This document shows positions 9,508 through 15,891 of a stretch of 64,000 nucleotides of DNA, piece after piece (position 1 is the first letter of the stretch; the number at the start of each line of letters is the position of its first letter). Both the position numbers and the translations under genes were made by a program. The notes under the pieces are model-generated. The model had not been told where the DNA came from, made no database searches, and worked only from the letters and a program-made list of their open reading frames with translations. Source of the stretch: Lactobacillus johnsonii (GTDB lineage: Bacteria > Bacillota > Bacilli > Lactobacillales > Lactobacillaceae); contig NZ_CP059055.1 of assembly GCF_014058685.1 (NCBI RefSeq), positions 1,302,001 to 1,366,000 on the forward strand, read 5' to 3'.

Positions 9508-9952
9508 AATCACCTGGATCAATGTTTACTGTAATATCAGTTTGAGTTTCAACTTTATCAGTAAAGATCTTATAGTATTTACCAAGTAGTTCCAGGGCCT
9601 TTAACTGGTCTTGATCTTCAGGAGTTACTGTAGTTACATTGTCATAAACAACCTTGGGCTTTTTGCCCTTATAATCTATTCGCTTAAAAACTTTTTCTCT
9701 TGGTTCCCCAATAGCTAGACGGCTCAAATTATCAAGAACACCATCAATATCGAGAATATCTTTTGCCTTAGTTTCATTCATCACATCACTTAAATAGTTT
9801 TGAATGTTGGTATTTGTTAGTAGTTTTGAAGCATTTGTTCTGGCCGTAATATCTTTTTTAGCACTATAAGCAACTTTATAGGCTCTTGTAGCATTAAAGT
9901 CTTTCAAATATTCCTGACAAAATTTCTTTTGTTTTGGTGTAAGTTCTTTCAA
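9497..9952 (-). CDS. phage terminase small subunit
   Basis: DNA-recognition subunit of the packaging terminase, 151 residues. The N-terminal helix-turn-helix region LTPKQKKFCQEYLKDFNATRA is typical of the Terminase_2 family, followed by an oligomerisation region. Start is TTG 9952 after AGGAGGTGAG. A terminator-like hairpin lies immediately upstream at 9965-10004, so late transcription must read through it, or a promoter lies close by. Confidence 0.9.
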   Translation of the reverse strand: MKELTPKQKKFCQEYLKDFNATRAYKVAYSAKKDITARTNASKLLTNTNIQNYLSDVMNETKAKDILDIDGVLDNLSRLAIGEPREKVFKRIDYKGKKPKVVYDNVTTVTPEDQDQLKALELLGKYYKIFTDKVETQTDITVNIDPGDYDG

Positions 9953-9964
9953 ATTCTCACCTCC

Positions 9965-10004
9965 TAAAATAAAAGAGACTAGTTAATTTTACTTAACTAA
10001 TCTC
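9965..10004 (-). terminator. terminator-like hairpin just upstream of terS
   Basis: Inverted repeat GAGATTAGTTAA / TTAACTAGTCTC (one mismatch), followed on the minus strand by TTTTATTTT. It separates the small membrane protein genes from terS and nearly touches the terS ribosome site. It could therefore modulate packaging gene expression. Confidence 0.7.
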
Positions 10005-10007
10005 ACA

Positions 10008-10151
10008 TTAATTTGTTTTATCGGTCCAAATAAAAATAGCAATTAAAATTTGTATAAAAAGCAATAGAATAGCATCTACTTTAGATAGCGAATTAAAACA
10101 AGAAAATGTAATGGGAGCAAACCACAACATTAATAGAAAAAAACTTCTCAT
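10008..10151 (-). CDS. 47-residue phage membrane peptide
   Basis: Starts at ATG 10151 with GGAG about eight bases upstream. It encodes two hydrophobic stretches (residues 3-17 and about 27-41) and ends ...IWTDKTN. No known domain. It is one of three predicted membrane protein genes between the tRNA block and terS, lying between two terminator-like hairpins. A role as a phage cargo gene is inference. Confidence 0.55.
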   Translation of the reverse strand: MRSFFLLMLWFAPITFSCFNSLSKVDAILLLFIQILIAIFIWTDKTN

Positions 10152-10185
10152 AATTTCTCCAACCAAAAAGCAACTTTCTGACTGC

Positions 10186-10214
10186 AAAATAAAAAGCCAG
10201 CTTACGCTGACCTT
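10186..10214 (-). terminator. terminator after the 34-residue membrane peptide gene
   Basis: AGGTCAGC / GCTGGCTT stem with a GTAA loop, followed on the minus strand by TTTTTATTTT. It lies at the stop codon of the 34-residue ORF and before the 47-residue ORF. Confidence 0.75.
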
Positions 10215-10317
10215 ATTTCATTATTTTTTTAACTATCCAAATCACTAATATACAACTAATAATTATTATCAATACATATTTCAAATATATCCACAAATTA
10301 AAATGCAAAAAAAACAT
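10213..10317 (-). CDS. 34-residue membrane peptide coupled to the upstream gene
   Basis: ATG 10317 overlaps the stop of the preceding gene as TAATG, a coupled start. The product is a single hydrophobic span (residues about 12-28) with a basic end IVKKIMK. No family recognised. Such tail-end peptides can partner with the preceding protein, here also membrane anchored; this is inference. Confidence 0.5.
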   Translation of the reverse strand: MFFLHFNLWIYLKYVLIIIISCILVIWIVKKIMK

Positions 10318-10865
10318 TACTTCATTAACTCTTTTTTGATGCTTTCATACCCTCTTTCATATTCACTAGCATAACTATCATAGTCTTTTATGCTTATTTT
10401 TAATAAAGTAAGAGGGCTGATATAGTAGCCTGAAAAATCTTCTTTTAAACTTGATACAATATATGCAATATATACCATCATTTTATATGGATCAAATTGT
10501 TTTGATTTATTAAGTGCAAAAGTAGCTGAATTATAGGCGGATATCAATTTTACAGTTCGATCTGATCCATATATTATCGTATCATGCATAAGCTTCTTAT
10601 AAATTTTTAATGCATCTGGATTTTCACTACTAATCTTAGCAATAGTACCATCCATATCTGTTAAAAAATCTGTCCAACTAGCTAGTACTTCTTGTTGTTG
10701 TTTACCTCCGAGTTGCTTAAAATATGATTCGATTTGAATATCATGTGCATTTTTATTTTTTATAGTTTCAAGCCATTTTTGTGTAATTAAATCTGGTAGC
10801 TTTAATACTATTCCAATTAATACAATCATTACTACTGTTGAAACTATACTAATTATTTCTAACAT
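10317..10865 (-). CDS. membrane-anchored phage protein of unknown function
   Basis: About 182 residues. One N-terminal membrane span (LEIISIVSTVVMIVLIGIVL) is followed by a soluble, mostly helical domain of about 150 residues with no domain I recognise. ATG 10865 lies 11 bases after GAGG; a GTG at 10871 is also possible. It lies between the tRNA cluster terminator and terS, a position where temperate phages often carry accessory genes. A host-defence or superinfection role is possible, but nothing in the sequence proves it. Confidence 0.6.
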   Translation of the reverse strand: MLEIISIVSTVVMIVLIGIVLKLPDLITQKWLETIKNKNAHDIQIESYFKQLGGKQQQEVLASWTDFLTDMDGTIAKISSENPDALKIYKKLMHDTIIYGSDRTVKLISAYNSATFALNKSKQFDPYKMMVYIAYIVSSLKEDFSGYYISPLTLLKISIKDYDSYASEYERGYESIKKELMK

Positions 10866-10891
10866 AAACACAATCACCTCAAAACTATTAT

Positions 10892-10929
10892 AAAAAAATC
10901 AACTCCACACGAATAGGGGTTGACTTTTT
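10892..10929 (-). terminator. terminator closing the phage tRNA cluster
   Basis: Stem AGTCAACCCC / GGAGTTGATT with a short loop, followed on the minus strand by a T7 run. It lies downstream of tRNA-Tyr and separates the tRNA cluster from the membrane protein genes. Confidence 0.8.
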
Positions 10930-10965
10930 GAGATGATTGAATTTTTTAGCTGGAATATCCAGCAA

Positions 10966-11047
10966 TGGCAAAGATAGGACTTGCACCTATGAAACCTTTC
11001 GGTGGCGGATTTACAGTCCGCTGTCGTTGCTACTGGACCACTTTGCC
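10966..11047 (-). tRNA. tRNA-Tyr (GTA), phage-borne
   Basis: Cloverleaf of 82 nt. The acceptor GGCAAAG pairs with CTTTGCC and the discriminator is A. The anticodon stem GCGGA / TCCGC has loop CTGTAAA, and there is an extra variable arm as expected for class II Tyr. The T arm is ATAGG / CCTAT with loop TGCAAGT, where the usual TTC is TGC. CCA is not encoded. A hairpin (GCTGGA / TCCAGC) lies just 3' at 10949-10963. Confidence 0.85.
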
Positions 11048-11185
11048 AAACTATGCTCTTTTTATTAAGGACATCCTTATAAGGGATGCATGTCCGCACA
11101 GCGAACACAGAGCAATAGCCTCAAGTGTTAAATACATAATATAGAGGAATTTCTTAATGCGGTGAATTAATTCAATTAGTTCCCA

Positions 11186-11257
11186 TAGCCCGTACAAGAA
11201 TTGAACTTGTAACTCCACCGTGAAAGGGTGGCGTCTTAGCCATTTGACCAACGAGCT
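11186..11257 (-). tRNA. tRNA-Glu (TTC), phage-borne
   Basis: Cloverleaf of 72 nt. The acceptor AGCTCGT pairs with ACGGGCT through one T·G wobble. The anticodon stem CCACC / GGTGG has loop CTTTCAC, and the T arm ACAAG / CTTGT has loop TTCAATT. CCA is not encoded. Confidence 0.88.
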
Positions 11258-11448
11258 GTACTAGGAAAGCTGCTATACTTAAGCCTCGCTTTTACGATTG
11301 CCACGGCATCTCAGTATTAGATTTAATGCGGAGTTACGTATCTTTGACCGACTTACCGCTAACCATTAAAACAATCAACCTTAAGCACAAAAATGTTGTT
11401 TCAAGAATTAGATTAACTTTACTTAAAGAAGGAAAATAAAGCTAATCT

Positions 11449-11523
11449 ATAGGACTAGCTGGGCTCGAACCAACACTACACAGGATCAAAACCTGATGCC
11501 TTACCAATTTGGCTATAGTCCTA
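11449..11523 (-). tRNA. tRNA-Gln (TTG), phage-borne
   Basis: The acceptor TAGGACT pairs perfectly with AGTCCTA. The anticodon loop is TTTTGAT. The D arm AGCCAAATTGGTAAGGC and a GTTCGAG T loop match Gln tRNAs. The first acceptor pair is T-A and CCA is not encoded. A perfect 7-bp hairpin (GCTCTGT / ACAGAGC) lies just 5' at 11528-11546. Confidence 0.82.
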
Positions 11524-11684
11524 GAATGCTCTGTCAGGTACAGAGCTAAACCAGAAACTTTTTTGACTGTAAATTAAACGACAAGTAATACATGTTTTGT
11601 GAATATGAATTACTATTACGGATAAAACGCAAATATATTGCATGACAAGGTATATTTGCTTAACGCCTGCTTTCCGACAGGCAA

Positions 11685-11770
11685 CGGGCAGGCAAGGAGT
11701 CGAACCTCGCTAGATATTTATGAAAGAAGATTGCCTTCTTTCTAATTCCAAATTGTGTTCCGTTCTACCC
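11685..11770 (-). tRNA. degenerate tRNA-like element, Leu(CAA)-like
   Basis: A good T arm (CGAGG / CCTTG, loop TTCGACT) is followed by CCTGCCC, which pairs 6 of 7 with GGGTAGA at the 5' side. The length of about 86 nt and a CGGAA...GG D region suggest class II Leu. The anticodon hairpin has loop GGCAATC, so base 33 is G, not the usual T. Either a decayed gene or a non-translating tRNA-like RNA. Confidence 0.4.
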
Positions 11771-11863
11771 ACGGTATCTGCTGCGGTCCACTGCGAACAG
11801 ATAACCAGCTCTTAGTCTACGCTCTCCCTCGAAACCGTTGAGGGGTCATGGCGATAGAAGGTT

Positions 11864-11922
11864 GCACCTAAGCTACATACTATTACACATAATAGTCTGA
11901 TAATGACTACCTGCTTAGGTGC
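11864..11922 (-). other. nested stem structure in the tRNA block
   Basis: A perfect 10-bp inverted repeat (GCACCTAAGC / GCTTAGGTGC) encloses a 7-bp hairpin (ACTATTA / TAATAGT). An alternative 5-bp stem TAGTC / GACTA with a 7-nt loop looks like an anticodon arm. It may be a decayed tRNA or a structured spacer RNA. Confidence 0.45.
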
Positions 11923-11923
11923 T

Positions 11924-12025
11924 ATAAGCCAAGCAGGAATTGAACCTGCTTAACTTGAATAATTAAGAAACTACGAGAAATATTTTATTAGAGGTCTTTT
12001 TTTATCGTCTCTCATCGATTAGCCC
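11924..12025 (-). tRNA. degenerate tRNA-like element, identity unclear
   Basis: A clean T arm (GCAGG / CCTGC, loop TTCAATT) is followed by TTGGCTT and A. It can pair through wobbles with GGGCTAA about 100 nt upstream, and a D-like arm ATCG / CGAT is present. No convincing anticodon arm is found and the element is too long, so it is probably a remnant. Confidence 0.35.
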
Positions 12026-12039
12026 GCTGTCTCGGGCTA

Positions 12040-12109
12040 TAACCGCCAGCCGAATTGAACGACTGCTAACGCCTACCAAGGACGGTCAGTCAATTGTACT
12101 TACACAATC
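12040..12109 (-). tRNA. degenerate tRNA-like element, Pro(TGG)-like
   Basis: A cloverleaf can be drawn: D arm AGT / ACT, anticodon stem CCGTC / GGCGT (4 of 5 pairs) with loop CTTGGTA, and T arm AGTCG / CGGCT with loop TTCAATT. The acceptor (GATTGTG with GGCGGTT) is mostly wobble pairs with one mismatch, so it is likely non-functional or unusual. Confidence 0.38.
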
Positions 12110-12184
12110 AAGATCTTCTATTAATTTTAGAAAGGAGTATTTTTTAAGTTCGAAAAACCGCACTCATAGCACCATCGAGGTGTC

Positions 12185-12215
12185 GTCGAAAGATCCTACC
12201 ACCTAATCTTTCGAC
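12185..12215 (-). other. perfect 10-bp inverted repeat at the start of the late region
   Basis: GTCGAAAGAT and ATCTTTCGAC flank an 11-base loop, shortly downstream (minus strand) of the phased TGCGT repeats. No T run follows. It could be an RNA structure in the late leader, an antitermination site or a DNA-binding palindrome. Confidence 0.5.
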
Positions 12216-12238
12216 AATAACAATTTAACACGATTTGC

Positions 12239-12276
12239 ACGCAAGCAGAACGCAAGGTTTACGCATACTTTACGCA
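12239..12276 (-). promoter_or_regulatory. four TGCGT repeats at exact 11-bp spacing (putative late operator)
   Basis: On the minus strand TGCGT occurs four times, with copies at 12272, 12261, 12250 and 12239 (plus-strand ACGCA). Every step is 11 bp, one helical turn, so all copies face one side of the DNA. The array starts about 20 bp after the ArpU-type gene stop and precedes the tRNA and packaging genes. Binding by the ArpU-type protein to drive late transcription is the natural inference. Confidence 0.65.
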
Positions 12277-12295
12277 CGACCAATTTTTCCGAAGC

Positions 12296-12799
12296 TTACC
12301 AAACAGTCTTAATTCTTTCAGTAAAAACTCTTAAATCAGGTAAGCCTTCAACATCAAAATACTTCTTCCAGTAAAGCCAACGGTCAGCAAATTCGCATTG
12401 TGCGTTAATTTTCTTATTGTCGATTGACCGAGTAGATAAATTAACAGTCGCTGCTACATCAACAATTCTTAATTGATCTATATACGTGCCAATTAAGATG
12501 CGTCTGTAAGGTTTAAATGCTGTATCGGTGCAATTATCCATTGTTTTATAGATAGCTGCACACACCTTTCTAGCAGGATCAGCAATATCAATATCGTCCT
12601 GTGCTTCATCAATGAAGTTGTTTTCAACGCCGTTCTCATTTGTTGACCCTGGTGCAAAAGATAATTGAGGGCTTGTAAGTTGATTACGGTGCAAGCCAGC
12701 CAAGTTAAGATATCTCTGAAACTCAGTAGTCAGAAATTTATCCACCTTCCTAGCTGTAGCTCTTGGATTTGGCTGTAATCCCAAATTAATTTGATACAC
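12296..12799 (-). CDS. ArpU-family phage late transcription regulator
   Basis: A 167-residue ArpU/RinA-like protein. This family regulates late phage transcription and resembles sigma region 4. The C-terminal part has a helix-turn-helix (YIDQLRIVDVAATVNLSTRSI). GTG 12799 follows GGGAG. It is the last gene of the early operon and lies directly before the phased repeat array and the tRNA-terminase region, the standard place for a late activator. Confidence 0.82.
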   Translation of the reverse strand: MYQINLGLQPNPRATARKVDKFLTTEFQRYLNLAGLHRNQLTSPQLSFAPGSTNENGVENNFIDEAQDDIDIADPARKVCAAIYKTMDNCTDTAFKPYRRILIGTYIDQLRIVDVAATVNLSTRSIDNKKINAQCEFADRWLYWKKYFDVEGLPDLRVFTERIKTVW

Positions 12800-12820
12800 A
12801 CTTACACTCCCTCTCGTCTT

Positions 12821-12988
12821 CTAATTGTTTTTGTTATTTGCTACTAGAGCATCAGTAAATACTCGATCAGTAATTTCATAAGGATCTTCGTCATTAGAAC
12901 AATGATGCTTGGCATATTTCAAAATATTTAAGTACATCATGACCATTGTTTCATTGCCAACTTCTAACTCATTTCTAGTCTCGTCCAT
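12821..12988 (-). CDS. small acidic phage protein, 55 residues
   Basis: ATG 12988 lies inside the 3' end of the upstream gene, with a 14-base overlap. The product is acidic and contains GNETMVMMYLNILKYAKHH. It stops 22 bases before the ArpU-type start. No family recognised. The coupled position supports it as a real gene. Confidence 0.5.
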   Translation of the reverse strand: MDETRNELEVGNETMVMMYLNILKYAKHHCSNDEDPYEITDRVFTDALVANNKNN

Positions 12989-13193
12989 CTTTAGACCTCA
13001 CTTTGATTTCATGCTCAATCAATGGAAGAAGCTCTTCTGCCTTGTACTCATGTTCCATATCTTCCAAAGTTGGTTTGTCAATATCCTTAAAATTTCTAAT
13101 ATTAGATTTAAGCATTGATTGAAAATTCTTAAGTTGTTCAGTTTTAAAGTTCTTGTATGTATAGGGATTAACCTCAAAATCATATAGTTTCAT
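12975..13193 (-). CDS. hypothetical phage protein, 72 residues
   Basis: A charged soluble protein with no recognised domain. The middle is lysine and asparagine rich (KNFKTEQLKNFQSMLKSN), followed by an acidic helix (EDMEHEYKAEELLPLIEHEI). It is one base from the next upstream gene stop and overlaps the 55-residue gene downstream. Confidence 0.55.
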   Translation of the reverse strand: MKLYDFEVNPYTYKNFKTEQLKNFQSMLKSNIRNFKDIDKPTLEDMEHEYKAEELLPLIEHEIKVRSKDGRD

Positions 13194-13194
13194 T

Positions 13195-13479
13195 TCAAAA
13201 CTCCATATCGTCGATTTCTTCCAATAATTCTTTCTCTTCTTCTGAAGGCTTATATACTCTTAAATCCCAAATTCCTTTGCCCATGTACGTCAGTACATCA
13301 TATTTGCTAAAAGAACACATCCAACCAACTTTGGTATGAACTGCCCAAGGTTTTAAAAATAAGTCTAATCTACCACTTGGCAGCACTTTTAGTCCTTTGT
13401 TTTTTAAAAAATCTTCAGTATAAGTATCTTCAAATTCTTCTCTTGTCCCTCTAGTGCCGATTTCTAGTTTGATTTCCAT
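13195..13479 (-). CDS. hypothetical phage protein, 94 residues
   Basis: A soluble mixed alpha/beta protein with two tryptophans, ending in an acidic tail (EEEKELLEEIDDMEF). No domain recognised. It overlaps the end of the 48-residue gene upstream by 29 bases, typical of the tight packing here. Confidence 0.55.
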   Translation of the reverse strand: MEIKLEIGTRGTREEFEDTYTEDFLKNKGLKVLPSGRLDLFLKPWAVHTKVGWMCSFSKYDVLTYMGKGIWDLRVYKPSEEEKELLEEIDDMEF

Positions 13480-13597
13480 ATCTATCTCTCCACTTCTTGT
13501 AATACTCTTTTACTTCTTTTTCGTAATTTACTGGCTTAAGTGTTCCGTCTTCCTGTACGTGATACCATTCGCCTTTTTGATACTTAAGATCACTCAT
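13451..13597 (-). CDS. hypothetical phage protein, 48 residues
   Basis: The start is ATG 13597, which overlaps the stop of the 27-residue membrane peptide as ATGA. Residues such as KYQKGEWYHVQEDGTLKPV suggest a small beta-strand protein. An extended frame starting at 13633 overlaps the membrane peptide and is rejected. Confidence 0.5.
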   Translation of the reverse strand: MSDLKYQKGEWYHVQEDGTLKPVNYEKEVKEYYKKWRDRYGNQTRNRH

Positions 13598-13677
13598 AGG
13601 ACAAAAACCACAAATCCGACTGCACCTAAGCAAATGAGTATCCCTGCTACAGTAATTAATGCTGCGCTATGCTTCAT
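13594..13677 (-). CDS. 27-residue single-span membrane peptide
   Basis: ATG 13677 to TGA 13594. It encodes a short basic start (MKHS), then an almost uninterrupted hydrophobic span to the C-terminus. Its stop overlaps the start of the next gene as ATGA, and its own start lies inside the end of the upstream gene. Function unknown; see the finding on tiny membrane peptides. Confidence 0.5.
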   Translation of the reverse strand: MKHSAALITVAGILICLGAVGFVVFVL

Positions 13678-13888
13678 GTTTTCTTAATTCCTTAATCATA
13701 GTGGTAATTGGCAAACGGTATTCACTAGATAAAATGCTGGCATCAAAGTCTAAAAGATCAAGTTCAGCCTTTAAAGTGCAGTTATGTTGCTTAGCCATCA
13801 ATTTTGCTAATCTCAAGGCTTTGTCCCTATTCTTTGCTACACAGGCATCCATAAATTTACTTGGCAAGCTTACGTCTATCTCTTCCAT
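13667..13888 (-). CDS. hypothetical phage protein, 73 residues
   Basis: A small helical protein (KFMDACVAKNRDKALRLAKLM and TTMIKELRKHEA). No recognised domain. It lies 14 bases after the upstream gene and overlaps the 27-residue membrane peptide. Confidence 0.55.
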   Translation of the reverse strand: MEEIDVSLPSKFMDACVAKNRDKALRLAKLMAKQHNCTLKAELDLLDFDASILSSEYRLPITTMIKELRKHEA

Positions 13889-13901
13889 CTAATTCCCCAA
13901 T

Positions 13902-14243
13902 CTATCCGTAAATTACGGCAATCATCAATGCTACGCTTCTAATATTGCCCAGAATCGGATCATTTAACCAGTTACGGTACTCATCACTAACAGGCATGTA
14001 ATCGCTAGAAGCCCCAAACTCCCAATCTTTTTTCAGATCTTCCTCATCATCAATATCTAACAGCATTTTGAAAGCACCGCGGAATGTAAGCATCCCTCCC
14101 TGAATTTCATTTGAAACCCAATCAATGCGCTTTTGAACAAATTCAGGTAAGGAATGATTTTTAGCTGGTGGCACACACTTGCCATCCTCAACTTTCCATC
14201 CATATACCCAATCATAACTTTCAGTCACTCTATCTTTTTCCAT
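13902..14243 (-). CDS. hypothetical phage protein, 113 residues
   Basis: An acidic soluble protein with WVSNEIQGGMLTFRGAFKML and WNLNDP-like segments. No known domain. It lies five bases downstream of the RusA gene, so it is probably translated from the same transcript. Confidence 0.55.
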   Translation of the reverse strand: MEKDRVTESYDWVYGWKVEDGKCVPPAKNHSLPEFVQKRIDWVSNEIQGGMLTFRGAFKMLLDIDDEEDLKKDWEFGASSDYMPVSDEYRNWLNDPILGNIRSVALMIAVIYG

Positions 14244-14248
14244 TTTTT

Positions 14249-14710
14249 CTAATCCCCCATATCTCTCTTAATTCTCACTTCAACCCTAGGACGGTCTGCA
14301 TATCTCTTTACAACAAGCAATTTAGTAACCTGTCTGTCATCTTTGTATACGCCACGTATAACTTCGACCATCTTTTTAAGCTGCCTGTTTAGCTTTTTCT
14401 TAGGGTTCATACCGTCCATGATAATCTTGCCGATATTATCCGCATCAGGCATCTTGATAGGCAATTCTTTGTTAGCAAGGCACAATGCCTTACGTTTTTT
14501 ACTCCAACTCTTAGGGACGGAAAAATATGCCACTATTTTGACATCTACAGGCTCGTCATTATCAAAGTACCCGTCAAAACTATTAATTGCCGTATACCTG
14601 ACTAAATCTTCATACTGAGATGTCTTCTTTGGCGTATATGCTACTGTTCTAGTAACCCTAGGTCTAGCCTTACCTACTGGCGGTCCTTCAATCGTAAACT
14701 CTACTTTCAC
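14249..14710 (-). CDS. RusA-family Holliday junction resolvase
   Basis: Endonuclease resolving four-way junctions in phage recombination and replication. Expected features are the GPPVGKARPRVTR start, PDADNIGKIIMDGMN and VYKDDRQVT, which hold the acidic metal ligands. Between the last two motifs lies a basic insert of about 18 residues (PKKKLNRQLKKMVEVIRG) where most family members have only a few. Length is 153 residues. Its ATG overlaps the stop of the 99-residue gene upstream. Confidence 0.85.
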   Translation of the reverse strand: MKVEFTIEGPPVGKARPRVTRTVAYTPKKTSQYEDLVRYTAINSFDGYFDNDEPVDVKIVAYFSVPKSWSKKRKALCLANKELPIKMPDADNIGKIIMDGMNPKKKLNRQLKKMVEVIRGVYKDDRQVTKLLVVKRYADRPRVEVRIKRDMGD

Positions 14711-15006
14711 TGACTAACCTCGTTTCCGTCTTGGTCTACAGTGGTATCTACTTCTTTGATATATATCAATCTACTTACTGGAATTATCAAAGTCGTTACT
14801 TTATTCATATTTTTCCAACCTTTATGCGAATCAGGCAAATTAAGATAGCTGAAATAGCTAAGTTTAGTGCCCGTTGTATTAGTCCAAACTTTTAAGCGAA
14901 TACATCCGGACGAAGTTTCCACGTGCTCAAAATTATCTGGAGAACATGTAATTTGTTCATAATTACCTAAATCTTTAAACGCAATTAATGATCTTATTTT
15001 TTTCAT
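14707..15006 (-). CDS. hypothetical phage protein, 99 residues
   Basis: Start ATG 15006 overlaps the TGA of the 25-residue membrane peptide (ATGA). The protein has mixed polar strands and an acidic end (VDTTVDQDGNEVSQ). No domain recognised. A longer frame to 15072 overlaps the membrane peptide and lacks a ribosome site. Confidence 0.55.
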   Translation of the reverse strand: MKKIRSLIAFKDLGNYEQITCSPDNFEHVETSSGCIRLKVWTNTTGTKLSYFSYLNLPDSHKGWKNMNKVTTLIIPVSRLIYIKEVDTTVDQDGNEVSQ

Positions 15007-15080
15007 CGTATCGCTCCCACAACCAAAATAACTAATGCTAACAGAATCAAGAACGCTGCTGCATATATCCAATCTGACAT
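15003..15080 (-). CDS. 25-residue single-span membrane peptide
   Basis: ATG 15080 to TGA 15003. After MSDW the rest is a hydrophobic helix rich in Ala, Leu, Ile and Val, ending in Arg. Its ATG shares a base with the stop of the upstream gene, and its TGA overlaps the next ATG, so it is coupled on both sides. Function unknown. Confidence 0.5.
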   Translation of the reverse strand: MSDWIYAAAFLILLALVILVVGAIR

Positions 15081-15382
15081 TATTCCTCTACTCCTGAAAT
15101 ATCTCGGTCCATAGGGTATACTGTCTCGATTTTCGATGTATTAAAGATAACTTGCGTATGTCCTATAACATATGCAGGCTCTCCGTCACGATTTTTATAA
15201 AAATCATTTGACTCAGCATCTGCTAACGCACCACTAAAGCAAGGTAAATCACTCTTTTCTCCTTTACTAAACAAGGTATCTGCAAAGAAATAAGGCTCGT
15301 TCATTTTATTAAAGATAGTATCTACATCATCTGATACGGCATATATACATTTGGTTGTTTTAATAATTGATTTAATTTTCAT
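15080..15382 (-). CDS. hypothetical phage protein, 100 residues
   Basis: A soluble protein of predicted mixed fold (AVSDDVDTIFNKMNEPYFF, then GHTQVIFNTSKIETV). No domain recognised. It is spaced three bases from the upstream gene. Confidence 0.55.
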   Translation of the reverse strand: MKIKSIIKTTKCIYAVSDDVDTIFNKMNEPYFFADTLFSKGEKSDLPCFSGALADAESNDFYKNRDGEPAYVIGHTQVIFNTSKIETVYPMDRDISGVEE

Positions 15383-15385
15383 CGC

Positions 15386-15628
15386 CTAATCTTCCTCCAT
15401 CATTTCCTGAAAGCTTAGTACTTTCCATATTCCCAGGCCTGTATATAAGATCGGCGTCTTATCATCAGGGATTATAACTGTGCCATCATACGTATTGATC
15501 GCAGCTTCTACTCTGCTTCCGTTACTAAATCTATCTAAGCCTTTTTCATGTAAATAATATGGATTATAGATTTTAAAGAAATAATAGATTGGGGCGCTTG
15601 TACCCTCTAACAATCTTGGGGATATCAT
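15386..15628 (-). CDS. hypothetical phage protein, 80 residues
   Basis: ATG 15628 overlaps the upstream stop as ATGA, so translation is coupled. Aromatic-rich N-terminal half (PIYYFFKIYNPYYLHEKG). No domain recognised. Confidence 0.52.
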   Translation of the reverse strand: MISPRLLEGTSAPIYYFFKIYNPYYLHEKGLDRFSNGSRVEAAINTYDGTVIIPDDKTPILYTGLGIWKVLSFQEMMEED

Positions 15629-15888
15629 TCAATCACCAGCTTTGCGTTTACTTTGTGCCAAGTCGGGGAAAATTTTTTATATAGCTTTTCAACAGTTTCG
15701 CAAGAATCTAAAAAAATATCATCTTCCCTTGTGCTATACGCCCATTCCACACCAGGGTTGATATTCATCAAACAATATTTTTGATAATTATTTTTTACAA
15801 TTAGACCTATATTGCCTGTATTAGTTACTAATACATCCCCAACATTCCAATCATTATTTCTTTCTGCTCGCTTATCAATTACTTTCAT
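15625..15888 (-). CDS. hypothetical phage protein, 87 residues
   Basis: Soluble, probably beta-rich (WNVGDVLVTNTGNIGLIVKN resembles a small barrel). The family is not recognised. It is three bases from the upstream gene and coupled to the downstream one. Confidence 0.52.
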   Translation of the reverse strand: MKVIDKRAERNNDWNVGDVLVTNTGNIGLIVKNNYQKYCLMNINPGVEWAYSTREDDIFLDSCETVEKLYKKFSPTWHKVNAKLVIE

Positions 15889-15891
15889 TGC

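Larger units (their letters stand above)
11048..12295 (-). other. 1.25-kb non-coding, hairpin-rich tRNA block
   Basis: No convincing protein gene is seen here. Besides the clear and degenerate tRNAs there are many hairpins. They lie at 11528-11546, 11665-11682 (GCCTG / CAGGC), 11773-11806 (GGTATCTG / CAGATAACC), 11826-11844 (CCCTC / GAGGG), 12020-12039 (TAGCCCG / CGGGCTA) and 12185-12215. Hairpins tend to sit between tRNA units, as if separating or processing them. The block lies between the ArpU-type gene and the tRNA terminator. Confidence 0.6.

Noticed and set aside
11260-11448. A further tRNA between tRNA-Glu and tRNA-Gln
   Set aside because: Stems such as GATTAGCTTT / AAAGTTAATC and GCGG / CCGC are present but no T arm or anticodon arm could be fitted.
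12909-14618. Several plus-strand ORFs opposite the small early phage genes
   Set aside because: They lack ribosome sites and mirror the dense minus-strand operon; hydrophobic composition fits antisense reading of AT-rich genes.
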